Below are positions 1 through 5,725 of a stretch of 5,725 bases of DNA, piece by piece. Each line of letters opens with the position of its first letter. Position 1 is the first letter of the stretch. A program made the translations under genes and the position numbers. Source of the DNA: Thermoanaerobaculia bacterium. GTDB lineage: Bacteria; Acidobacteriota; Thermoanaerobaculia; Multivoradales; UBA5704. The stretch covers positions 1 to 5,725 of the forward strand of contig JASLEW010000962.1 of assembly GCA_030150965.1 (NCBI GenBank), in the 5' to 3' direction. Below the pieces are notes generated by a model. The model saw only the letters and a program-made list of their open reading frames with translations, was not told the origin of the DNA and ran no database searches.

Positions 1-2
1 GC

Positions 3-257
3 CACGGCGAGCACGAGCCGCCCCCCGGCGGCGGCGGGAAACGTCCCTAGGATCGACTCGTCGAGGCGCACCTCGACCGCGGCGCCGCGCGGCGGCGCGA
101 CGTCCAGGGCGACGCGGGCCACGCCGGCAACGCGGCCGGCCTGAGCGTCGCCCTGGACGTCGCGCCGCCGCGCGGCGCCGCGGTCGAGGTGCGCCTCGAC
201 GAGTCGATCCTAGGGACGTTTCCCGCCGCCGCCGGGGGGCGGCTCGTGCTCGCCGTG
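3..257. repeat. Perfect 113-bp inverted repeat with 29-bp spacer
   Basis: Bases 3-115 are the exact reverse complement of 145-257 (paired positions always sum to 260). I checked them block by block and found no mismatch over 113 bases. The spacer is 116-144, and base 2 is the first outer mismatch. The right arm continues smoothly into the reading frames to its right, whereas the left arm is just that sequence read backwards and encodes nothing of its own. Long perfect hairpins at a contig edge are a common result of assembly fold-back or chimeric amplification, and that is my preferred reading. A genuine cruciform or a recent inverted duplication is the alternative. There are no transposase remnants or target-site duplications to support a mobile element. 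Confidence 0.95.
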
Positions 258-404
258 CCGGTCGCCGCCGGGCTTCACCTGCTGGAGGTCGAGAGCGTCG
301 CCGGCGGGCCGGTGCTTCCGGGCGCGGTGCGGCTGGATGGGGATGGGGGGCGCGGGAGCCCGCGGAGCCAGGGGGACCGCGGGAGCGGAGGCGAGGCGCG
401 CTGA
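117..404 (+). CDS. C-terminal fragment of an unrecognised protein (partial, doubtful)
   Basis: A plus-strand frame stays open through the repeat spacer and right arm and ends at TGA 402-404. It has no credible start here: upstream it runs into the left repeat arm and meets a stop at 48-50. The translation alternates hydrophobic and polar residues like beta strands (for example VEVRLDESI, then GRLVLAVPVAAGLHLLEVES), which suggests the end of a beta-sandwich domain. The last 25 or so residues are low-complexity Gly/Arg/Ser. Only two of 47 codons in 117-257 end in A or T, as expected for a real gene in such GC-rich DNA. I do not recognise the family. It overlaps the last 195 bases of the opposing ligase frame, so one of the two may be artificially extended. 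If the left arm is an artefact, the true gene continues off the contig. Confidence 0.35.
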   Translation, partial: GHAGNAAGLSVALDVAPPRGAAVEVRLDESILGTFPAAAGGRLVLAVPVAAGLHLLEVESVAGGPVLPGAVRLDGDGGRGSPRSQGDRGSGGEAR

Positions 405-1748
405 GGCCGCCGCGCCCACCAGCACGGCCAGGGTGAGGGCGTTGGCCGGCATGGTGAGGCCGAAGTCGAAGCATTCGTGAACGCCCACCGACGCCAGGGC
501 GCCGAGCGCGGCCAGCCCGGCCGCTCGGTCCTCGGAGCGGCGCCCGCGGCGCAGCACGGTCAGCAGCCGCGCCACCAGCGCCGCCGCTCCCACGGCGAGG
601 AGCGGCGGCCCCACCAGGCCGGTGGTCGCCAGCAGCTCCAGCGGCCCGCTGTGGGCGTGCCACCAGGTGCCGGCGAGGCCCGCCGGCTGCACCAGCGGAA
701 AGGCGTCGCGGAAGGTGCCGAGGCCGGTGCCGGTGAGCGGCGCCAGGCGCCATAGCGCGAGGGTCGCCGACCAGGCCTGCCGCCGCGCGCCGAAGCTGAC
801 GTCGAACGGCAGGGTGGCGAGCATTCGGGCCGGGCCGGCCTGGAGGCCCAGGGCCAGGGCCACCGCGATCCCGGCGGCCGCCGCCGCCAGCCCCAGCACC
901 GCGGGCGCCAGCCGCCGCTGCGCGGTGGCGAGCAGCGCCCCCTGGGCGAAGATGCCGGCGACCACCGCGATCAGGCCGCCGCGCGAGGCGGTGAACGCCA
1001 TGCCGGCGAACAGGGTCAGCCAGACGAGCGCCGGCGGCGCCAGCGCCAGCACCCGCCGATCGAGCGACATCTGCGAGCGGGCGCGCCGCGCCGCCCACCA
1101 GATCCAGGCGAAGCAGAGCGCCAGCGCGATCTCCAGGTAGAGGCCGAGGTGGTTGGGGTTGAAGAAGGTGCCGCGCAGCCGCGCCGCGGTGATCGGCACC
1201 TCGACGCCCCAGAGCGTGGTCTCCCCGGCCTTGGCGGCGCGCGCGCCGAAGAAGACCTGGAAGACCGCGCCGCCGAGGATCGCGCCGGCCAGCCACCGCC
1301 GGCGGTAGCGCCGCCTCCCGGCCGCCGCGCCGGCGAGCAGGCAGGCCGCCGCCGCCGCCCAGAGCAGGGCCGCCGAGAGCGTCGCCGGGGCCGACACCGT
1401 GAGCCGCGAGGGCGGCGTGGGCGAAAGGCCCGCCGCACCGGTCAGCGCCGCCGCCTGCGCGTGCAACCCGGCCAGCCCCGGCGCCAGGAACGACGCCAGC
1501 GGCGCCGGCCAGGGGAGCGCCTGGATCACGCCGTAGAGGGCGACGGCGCCCAGCGCCGCCGCCGGCAGGGCCGCGTGCCGCAGCTCCGCCGCGCGGTCGA
1601 CGGTCGCCATGGCGAGCGCCAGGGCGCAGAACGCCAGGGTCTCCAGGCTCGCCTCGGCCCAACTGGTGATGCCGCCGAACGGCAGCGGCGCCCACAGCAG
1701 CAGGGCCCCCAGGAGGGCGGTCAGCGCGACGCTGGAATGGCGTATCAT
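210..1748 (-). CDS. O-antigen ligase / Wzy-type polymerase family membrane protein
   Basis: This is a polytopic inner-membrane protein of 512 residues with about ten or more hydrophobic segments. It fits the Wzy_C (O-antigen ligase/polymerase) superfamily, whose members polymerise undecaprenyl-linked repeat units or transfer finished glycan to an acceptor on the periplasmic face. Family-like motifs are LRGTFFNPNHLGLY (about 191-204), TASRGGL (253-259), GTGLGTFRDAFP (340-351), then WWHAHSGPLELL with its conserved His (362-373), and HECFDF (424-429). The start is ATG 1748-1746, and an in-frame TAA 12 bases upstream rules out a longer start. Only a weak G-rich site precedes it. The membrane domain ends near residue 450. 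The remaining 60 or so residues are Pro/Ala-rich and then charged, and look like read-through into sequence antisense to the convergent frame. Residues after about 497 lie in the inverted repeat, so the exact C-terminus is uncertain. Ligase and polymerase cannot be told apart from sequence alone. It diverges from the export genes at 1812. Confidence 0.85.
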   Translation of the reverse strand: MIRHSSVALTALLGALLLWAPLPFGGITSWAEASLETLAFCALALAMATVDRAAELRHAALPAAALGAVALYGVIQALPWPAPLASFLAPGLAGLHAQAAALTGAAGLSPTPPSRLTVSAPATLSAALLWAAAAACLLAGAAAGRRRYRRRWLAGAILGGAVFQVFFGARAAKAGETTLWGVEVPITAARLRGTFFNPNHLGLYLEIALALCFAWIWWAARRARSQMSLDRRVLALAPPALVWLTLFAGMAFTASRGGLIAVVAGIFAQGALLATAQRRLAPAVLGLAAAAAGIAVALALGLQAGPARMLATLPFDVSFGARRQAWSATLALWRLAPLTGTGLGTFRDAFPLVQPAGLAGTWWHAHSGPLELLATTGLVGPPLLAVGAAALVARLLTVLRRGRRSEDRAAGLAALGALASVGVHECFDFGLTMPANALTLAVLVGAAASARLASAPAVPLAPRAPAPPIPIQPHRARKHRPAGDALDLQQVKPGGDRHGEHEPPPGGGGKRP

Positions 1749-1811
1749 GGCGCGGTTTTACCCCGATCCAAGCGCTTCGACGGTGCAAACCCGGTCCTGC
1801 ACGGAGAGACT
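1749..1811. promoter_or_regulatory. Divergent intergenic region, ligase / beta-barrel
   Basis: Only 63 bases separate the starts of the two divergent genes, so any promoters for both must overlap here or lie inside the coding regions. I see no convincing -35/-10 pair on either strand. Two small symmetric motifs are present: AAGCGCTT (1770-1777), and GTGCA (1783-1787) with its inverted copy TGCAC (1798-1802) ten bases later. The second ends just before the ribosome binding site GGAGAG (1803-1808) of the barrel gene. Either could be an operator half-site pair, but both are short enough to occur by chance. Confidence 0.3.
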
Positions 1812-3122
1812 ATGCGGCTGCTCATCCGACTCGTCAGCGGCGGCGTCCTGTTCCTCGCGTTCTTCGCAGCCAACGCGGCTTTTGCGCAGTTCGACCAGTA
1901 TACGTCCCCCGGGGGCCCGGCGGGCCGGCCGGTCGACCGCAAGGGGGAGCTGACCAAGGAGGCCGAGGCGGCACGCCTGCGCCTGGGCGAGCTGCGCGTC
2001 GCCCCCACCCTGGCGCTCAAGGACGTGGCCTACGTGAAGAACCTGCTCGGCGCCGCGGGCAGCTCGATGCCCTCCGACCTGACCGCCACCGTCGGCGGCG
2101 GCTTCCGCGCCTACCTGCCGTCGAGCTCGCGCGCCATGTGGACCGCCTACGCGCTGCCCGAGTACGTGTGGTGGCAGAAGGAGACCGACCGCCGGCGCTT
2201 CGACGGCCTCTACGGCGCCGGCTTCGACGGCTTCTGGAACCGCCTGACGCTGCGCCTGACCGGCGGCAGCGACGCCTCGCAGCAGATCCTCACCTCGGAG
2301 GTGCCGGTGCTGACCAGCGCCCGCGTCGATCACGGCGGCGCCACCGCCGAGCTGCGCCTGACCGGCGCGATCTACGGGTTCGTGTCCGGCAACGTCACCC
2401 GCACCACCTCCCTGGTCAACCCCAGGGACCCGGTGACCGCGCTGCTCGCCCAGCTCGACCGCGACGAGCGCGTGGAGCGGGCGGGCTTCCGCTGGCGGCC
2501 GACGAGCGACTGGACGATCGGCCTGGCCGCCGAGCGCTCGGACGTCGACTTCACCGATCATCAGCCGGGCGCGATCGATCGCTCGAACTCCGGCACCGCG
2601 CCGGTCCTCGAGCTGACGCGCGAGCACGGCCGTCTCTACGTCCAGGCCGACGTCGCCCAGCGCTCGCTCTCGGCCAAGCAGGGGGCGGCCTTCGCCCGCT
2701 ACGACAAGACCACCGGCCACGTCACCGTGTCCTACGAGATCACCCACCAGGTCGAGGTCTTCGCCTACCTCAACCGCAACCTGGCCTACGCCCTGGAGCC
2801 CGACTACTCGTATTTCGACGACCTGCGCCACGGCGCCTCGCTGCACGTGAAGCTGGGAGGGCGCACCCGCGCCAGCGTCTTCGGCGAGACCGGCACCCTG
2901 GGCTATACCGCCGTCGTGCCCGGGGCGCCTCGCCGCTCCGACGACCTGCTCTCCTACGGCGGCGCGCTGAGCCTGGACATCTCCAGGGGGGCGGTGATCA
3001 GCCTGATCGGATCGAGCACCCGCTTCACCTCCAACCTCCCCGGCGAGGCGCGCTCGCTCAACACCCTGGGGCTCACCGTCACCCTGGCGGCCGGGCAGGC
3101 GAGCTCGGTCGTCGGGCCCTGA
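1812..3122 (+). CDS. Outer-membrane beta-barrel protein, polysaccharide export locus (BBP2_2/EpsL-like)
   Basis: A 436-residue secreted protein. ATG 1812 is chosen because GGAGAG lies at 1803-1808 and the product then opens with a clear Sec signal peptide: two Arg, a hydrophobic core at about 7-20, and cleavage at AFA|Q after residue 25. The frame is open further upstream to 1149, but that part is the antisense of the ligase gene. After a Gly/Pro/Lys-rich linker (about 27-55), the mature part consists of amphipathic beta strands with aromatic girdles from about 60 to 425, for example AYALPEYVWW (112-121), LTLRLTGG, ELRLTGAIYGFVSGNV, VTVSYEITHQVEVFAYLNRNLAYAL and LNTLGLTVTL. Its layout resembles the putative beta-barrel porin (BBP2_2, EpsL-like) proteins found in exopolysaccharide operons. 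The last strand is followed by an 11-residue tail, without the usual terminal aromatic residue. Located just upstream of the OPX gene, it is a good candidate for the outer-membrane pore or a surface-assembly factor. Family assignment is by fold and context. Confidence 0.8.
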   Translation: MRLLIRLVSGGVLFLAFFAANAAFAQFDQYTSPGGPAGRPVDRKGELTKEAEAARLRLGELRVAPTLALKDVAYVKNLLGAAGSSMPSDLTATVGGGFRAYLPSSSRAMWTAYALPEYVWWQKETDRRRFDGLYGAGFDGFWNRLTLRLTGGSDASQQILTSEVPVLTSARVDHGGATAELRLTGAIYGFVSGNVTRTTSLVNPRDPVTALLAQLDRDERVERAGFRWRPTSDWTIGLAAERSDVDFTDHQPGAIDRSNSGTAPVLELTREHGRLYVQADVAQRSLSAKQGAAFARYDKTTGHVTVSYEITHQVEVFAYLNRNLAYALEPDYSYFDDLRHGASLHVKLGGRTRASVFGETGTLGYTAVVPGAPRRSDDLLSYGGALSLDISRGAVISLIGSSTRFTSNLPGEARSLNTLGLTVTLAAGQASSVVGP

Positions 3123-3157
3123 GGCGGTGGCCCGCGTGGGCCGGGGGCAGACGTCGG

Positions 3158-3174
3158 CCGGATTTTGAATCCGG
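3158..3174. promoter_or_regulatory. Inverted repeat / hairpin, candidate operator
   Basis: CCGGATT (3158-3164), loop TTG, and its exact inverted copy AATCCGG (3168-3174) lie in the 93-base gap between the barrel and OPX genes. With one bulged G the stem extends by GG/CC on the outside. No T-run follows, so it is not a classical intrinsic terminator. Its right half overlaps the proposed -35 element TTGAAT (3165-3170), which would suit a repressor-binding site. It could instead be a processing or attenuation hairpin between the two genes. Confidence 0.4.
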
Positions 3175-3193
3175 GCCACGGTTGATGTAGTAT
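3165..3193 (+). promoter_or_regulatory. Candidate sigma70-type promoter for the OPX-copolymerase genes
   Basis: TTGAAT (3165-3170) and TAGTAT (3188-3193) are spaced by exactly 17 bases and each matches four of six consensus positions. They lie in the only AT-rich patch of the region. A start near 3200 would leave a leader of about 16 bases before the GTG at 3216. A competing pair, TTGATG (3182-3187) and TAACAT (3203-3208), has a poor 15-base spacing and would give an almost leaderless transcript. This is motif reading only. Confidence 0.35.
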
Positions 3194-3215
3194 TGTCCCG
3201 GGTAACATTCGTAAA

Positions 3216-4118
3216 GTGAAGAAGATAGACTTATTCTCATGCGCCACTGGCGGGGTGGCGGGGCTGATCGGGCTGGTCCTTGGAGCGCTGGCGGCGACGG
3301 CCGCGGCGCAGCCCGTCCCGCCACCGGGACCGGCCACCGCCGCCGCCCAGGCGCACGCCGCCGGTTACCGCGTCGGTCCGCGCGACCTGCTGGCGATCCG
3401 GGTCTTCGAGATGCCTGAGCTGAACGTCGAGCGCCGCATCTCCGAGGACGGCACCATCAGCCTGCCACCCCTGGCCGACCTGGCGGTCGCCGGCCTCACC
3501 GCCACCGAGATCGCCGACAAGCTCAAGATCTCCCTGGAATCCAAGTACGCGCAGCGCGCCACCGTCGAGGTCTCGGTGGAGGAGTTCCGCTCGCGCCCGA
3601 TCACCGTCATCGGCGCCGTCAAGCAGCCCGGGGCGCTGGCCTTCTCCGGCCGCTGGACCCTGCTCGAGGCGCTGACCGCCGTCGGCGGCATCGACGAAAA
3701 CCACGGCAGCTCGCTCTACGTACTACGCAGGGCGGACAACGGCCTCTCGGACCAGGTGACGATCCCGCTCGACGACCTCCTGGTGCGCGCCGATCCGCGG
3801 GTGAACATCCCGTTGCTCGCCAACGACCTCATCAACGTGCCCACCGCCGTCGAGGTCACGGTCTACTGCCTGGGCGCCGTCAACCGACCGGGCGCCGTGT
3901 CGTTCAAGAGCACCGAGCGCATCACGCTGCTCGCCGCCATCGCGCGGGCCGGCGGCCTGACCGACCGGGCCGCCAAGAAGATCCGGGTCAAGCGGGCGGA
4001 GGCCACGCCCGGCACCCCGGAGCTGGAAGCCGACTACCGGCGCATCCTGGCCGGCAAGGATGCCGACGTCGAGCTGCGGCAAGGCGACGTCGTCGTCGTG
4101 AAGGAGTCCTTCTTTTGA
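3216..4118 (+). CDS. Polysaccharide biosynthesis/export (OPX, Wza-family) protein, short form
   Basis: A 300-residue periplasmic export protein that would conduct polysaccharide from the inner-membrane machinery to the outer membrane. Residues 1-31 form a Sec signal peptide (MKKIDLF, hydrophobic core 13-26, cleavage AAA|Q). Cys9 lies before the core and is not a lipobox cysteine, so the protein appears not to be lipidated, unlike E. coli Wza. The Poly_export domain spans about 48-122 (YRVGPRDLLAIRVFEMPELN, then ISEDGTISLPPL). Two SLBB domains follow: about 128-211 (VIGAVKQPGAL, then LLEALTAVGGI) and about 214-298 (CLGAVNRPGAV, then LLAAIARAGGL). The protein stops immediately afterwards (VVVVKESFF), so Wza's outer-membrane helix is missing. 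GTG 3216 is the first usual start after an in-frame TGA at 3183. It lacks a good Shine-Dalgarno site. It overlaps the next gene by 4 bases. Confidence 0.93.
   Translation: MKKIDLFSCATGGVAGLIGLVLGALAATAAAQPVPPPGPATAAAQAHAAGYRVGPRDLLAIRVFEMPELNVERRISEDGTISLPPLADLAVAGLTATEIADKLKISLESKYAQRATVEVSVEEFRSRPITVIGAVKQPGALAFSGRWTLLEALTAVGGIDENHGSSLYVLRRADNGLSDQVTIPLDDLLVRADPRVNIPLLANDLINVPTAVEVTVYCLGAVNRPGAVSFKSTERITLLAAIARAGGLTDRAAKKIRVKRAEATPGTPELEADYRRILAGKDADVELRQGDVVVVKESFF
4101..4106 (+). promoter_or_regulatory. Ribosome binding site that sets the TTG start at 4115
   Basis: AAGGAG inside the last codons of the OPX gene stands eight bases before TTG 4115. That is the ideal spacing, and much better than for the next in-frame candidate, GTG 4130. 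It supports translation of the co-polymerase from TTG, overlapping the OPX stop codon (TTGA). Confidence 0.7.
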
Positions 4119-5725
4119 AGAATGCCCTGGTGCCTCAGATCCTCCCCGCGGAACCCGACCTGCTCCCACCGGAGCCCGAGTCGGAGTTCAACCTGGCCGA
4201 GTACCTGGCCATGGTGCGGCGCCACTGGAAGCTGGTGGCGGCCGCCTCCCTGGTCTGCATCGCCTGCGGCGCCATCCACTACACGATCACGCCCAAGGCT
4301 TACATGGCCACCGCCACCATCCAGATCGAGCGCCGCACCCTGGCGCCGACCCTCACCTCGCAGGCGCCGTGGCTGGAGAGCTACTTCGACGCCGAGTACT
4401 ACCCCACGCAGTACCGGCTGCTCGAGAGCCGCGGCCTGGCCGAGCGGGTGGTGAAGCGGCTCGACCTGGCGGCCGACCCGGCGTTCAACCCGTCCCACGC
4501 CGGCAGCAGGGAGAGCGGGCGCACGCCCACCGCCGACGACGACCTGGCGATGCTCGGCGGCCTGGCCGAGCGCCTGCGCTCAGGGCTCAGCGTCGAGCCG
4601 GTGCGCAACACCCAGCTGGTCGAGATCTCCTACCGCGCGCCGTCGCCGCTCTTCGCCGCCCGCGCCGCCAACGGCTTCGCGGATTCCTTCATCGACATGG
4701 GGATCGAGTACCGGTTCACCAGCGCCGGCAAGACATCGAGCTTCCTCGGCTCGCAGATCGACGCCCTCAAGAAGGAGATCGAGGACAAGGAGGCGAAGCT
4801 CCAGGCGTTCAGCCGCCGCACCGACATCGTCACCATGGACCCCGGCTCCAACGTCACGCTGCAGCGCCTGCAGGCGCTCAACTCCAGCTACATCGACGCC
4901 AAGAACGCGCGCATCGACCGCGAAGCCAAGCACAAGGGGCTGCTCAGCTCGCCCCCGGAGATCATCGCCGACACCTTGCAGCCCGGCGTCGTCGGCAGCA
5001 TGCGCTCCGACCAGCTCAAGCTGGAGCGCGACTACGACGCCAAGCTCAAGACGTACAAGCCGGACTGGCCCGCCATGGTGGCGATGAAGGCGGAGATCGA
5101 CCGGGGCCGCCAGCACCTCGCCTCGGTGGTCGCCGAGATGGTCGACACGGCGCGCAAGAGCGCCTATGCCGACTATGAGACGGCGCTGCGCCAGGAGCAG
5201 CAGATCGAAGCCGAGATGAACAAGATGAAGGCGCAGGCGATGGACCAGAACTCGCAGGCGGTCGAGTACAACAACCTGACGGTCGAGATCAGGACCCGCC
5301 GCGACCTGCTCAACGAGCTGCTGCGCAAGCATTCGGAGAACGAGGTCCAGGCCCGGCTGCAGGACACCCGCGACTCCAACATCCACATCGTCGACCGGGC
5401 GCTGGTGCCGGGCGGCTCGTTCTACCCCTCGCTGCGCAAGGACGTTTCCTACGGCATGCTGTTCGGCCTGCTGATCGGCGTCGGCGCGGCGCTGCTGATC
5501 GAGTTCCTGGACCGCACGCTGAAGACCCCGGAGGAGGTCGAGCGGCGCCTCGGCCTGCCGATCCTCGCGGTCATCCAGGACATCCTCGAGGCCGGCAAGT
5601 CCTATGGCTACGCCGAGCGTTACGGCTATGGCTATTACGGCTACGGCGCCGGCCTGCCGGCCGGCGGCACGGCGGCGGCCGGCGGCCCGCTGGCGCTGCC
5701 GGCGCATCAGGCCGGCGGCGCTGCC
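4115..5725 (+). CDS. Wzz/GumC-family polysaccharide chain-length determinant (partial, runs off right edge)
   Basis: 537 residues are visible with no stop before the window end. This is an inner-membrane polysaccharide co-polymerase that controls chain length and contacts the OPX channel. After a Pro/Glu-rich cytoplasmic N-terminus comes EFNLAEYLAMVRRHW, then membrane helix 1 (about 38-58), then the Wzz domain with YMATATIQIERR (63-74). A long, charged periplasmic region (about 205-425) is probably coiled coil, e.g. IDALKKEIEDKEAKLQAF. Then follow the proline-containing segment VPGGSFYPSLRKD (431-443), helix 2 (about 446-463) and IEFLDRTLKTPEEVERRLGLPILAV, typical of the GNVR/Wzz C-terminal end. 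A linker with seven Tyr (497-511) and Ala/Gly-rich sequence reach the edge. No Walker A kinase motif is seen yet. A C-terminal BY-kinase domain may follow outside the window. The TTG start is supported by AAGGAG at 4101-4106, and the TTGA overlap implies translational coupling with the OPX gene. Confidence 0.92.
   Translation, partial: MKNALVPQILPAEPDLLPPEPESEFNLAEYLAMVRRHWKLVAAASLVCIACGAIHYTITPKAYMATATIQIERRTLAPTLTSQAPWLESYFDAEYYPTQYRLLESRGLAERVVKRLDLAADPAFNPSHAGSRESGRTPTADDDLAMLGGLAERLRSGLSVEPVRNTQLVEISYRAPSPLFAARAANGFADSFIDMGIEYRFTSAGKTSSFLGSQIDALKKEIEDKEAKLQAFSRRTDIVTMDPGSNVTLQRLQALNSSYIDAKNARIDREAKHKGLLSSPPEIIADTLQPGVVGSMRSDQLKLERDYDAKLKTYKPDWPAMVAMKAEIDRGRQHLASVVAEMVDTARKSAYADYETALRQEQQIEAEMNKMKAQAMDQNSQAVEYNNLTVEIRTRRDLLNELLRKHSENEVQARLQDTRDSNIHIVDRALVPGGSFYPSLRKDVSYGMLFGLLIGVGAALLIEFLDRTLKTPEEVERRLGLPILAVIQDILEAGKSYGYAERYGYGYYGYGAGLPAGGTAAAGGPLALPAHQAGGAA

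Noticed and set aside
3..257. Insertion sequence or MITE explanation for the inverted repeat
   Set aside because: There is no transposase, no target duplication and almost no internal sequence. The right arm is simply continuous with the adjoining reading frames.
1783..1802. Sigma54-like promoter on the minus strand (GG and GC in GGACCGGGTTTGC)
   Set aside because: The spacing between GG and GC is nine bases instead of ten, and the flanking consensus is poor.
1149..1811. Upstream open extension of the beta-barrel reading frame
   Set aside because: The extension is antisense to the ligase gene, Arg/Gly/Gln-rich and without protein-like character. ATG 1812 with its ribosome site and signal peptide is the better start.
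3129..3142. GGCCC-GCGT-GGGCC hairpin after the beta-barrel stop, as a terminator
   Set aside because: The stem is only five base pairs in very GC-rich DNA and is followed by GGGGGCAG with no T-run, so chance is a sufficient explanation.
1758..3179. Long minus-strand open frame opposite the beta-barrel gene
   Set aside because: Its composition (Gly/Ala/Arg/Val/Gln-rich, no domains or signal) is typical of an antisense shadow in GC-rich DNA. The plus-strand frame has a signal peptide and clear beta-strand pattern.
3237..3242. Lipobox at Cys9 (LFSC) of the OPX protein
   Set aside because: The cysteine precedes the hydrophobic core instead of following it, and a good AxA cleavage site exists after residue 31.
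4369..5707. Long open frames on both strands over the co-polymerase gene
   Set aside because: They are Arg/His/Pro-rich or Asp/Val/Leu-rich shadows. The frame starting at 4115 gives a complete Wzz/GumC-like order of domains across the same bases.

Overview
The window is a very GC-rich stretch from a diderm (Gram-negative-type) bacterium. It carries the outer-membrane and inner-membrane parts of a Wzx/Wzy-type surface polysaccharide (capsule or exopolysaccharide) pathway. The diderm assignment rests on three things: an outer-membrane beta-barrel protein, a periplasmic OPX-type export protein and a GumC/Wzz-like co-polymerase. The phylum cannot be fixed from the sequence. The barrel gene's style and a Gly/Tyr-rich linker after the co-polymerase's second membrane helix recall exopolysaccharide loci of Acidobacteriota, Myxococcota and some Proteobacteria, but this is an impression and not a result.

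Layout, left to right. Positions 3-257 form a perfect inverted repeat: two 113-base arms around a 29-base spacer. It sits at the very edge of the window and looks more like a fold-back artefact at a contig end than a biological element. Overlapping its right arm is the C-terminal end of an unrecognised plus-strand reading frame (stop at 404). This frame runs tail-to-tail into a minus-strand O-antigen ligase/polymerase-like membrane protein (1748 down to 210). A 63-base divergent intergenic region (1749-1811) separates the ligase from a plus-strand run of three genes. These are a 436-residue outer-membrane beta-barrel protein (1812-3122), a 93-base gap with a hairpin-like inverted repeat and a candidate promoter, a 300-residue polysaccharide export (OPX) protein (3216-4118), and a Wzz/GumC-like chain-length determinant. 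The last gene starts at a TTG codon overlapping the previous stop (4115) and runs off the right edge.

Working model: repeat units are polymerised or ligated by the Wzy_C-type protein in the inner membrane. The co-polymerase sets chain length and links the inner membrane to the periplasmic OPX protein. The OPX protein has no lipobox and ends right after its second SLBB domain, with no outer-membrane-spanning helix. The neighbouring beta-barrel is therefore the likely outer-membrane pore. This makes a coherent, largely ordinary export locus. I see no phage, transposon, CRISPR, tRNA or rRNA sequence, and no clearly undescribed system.
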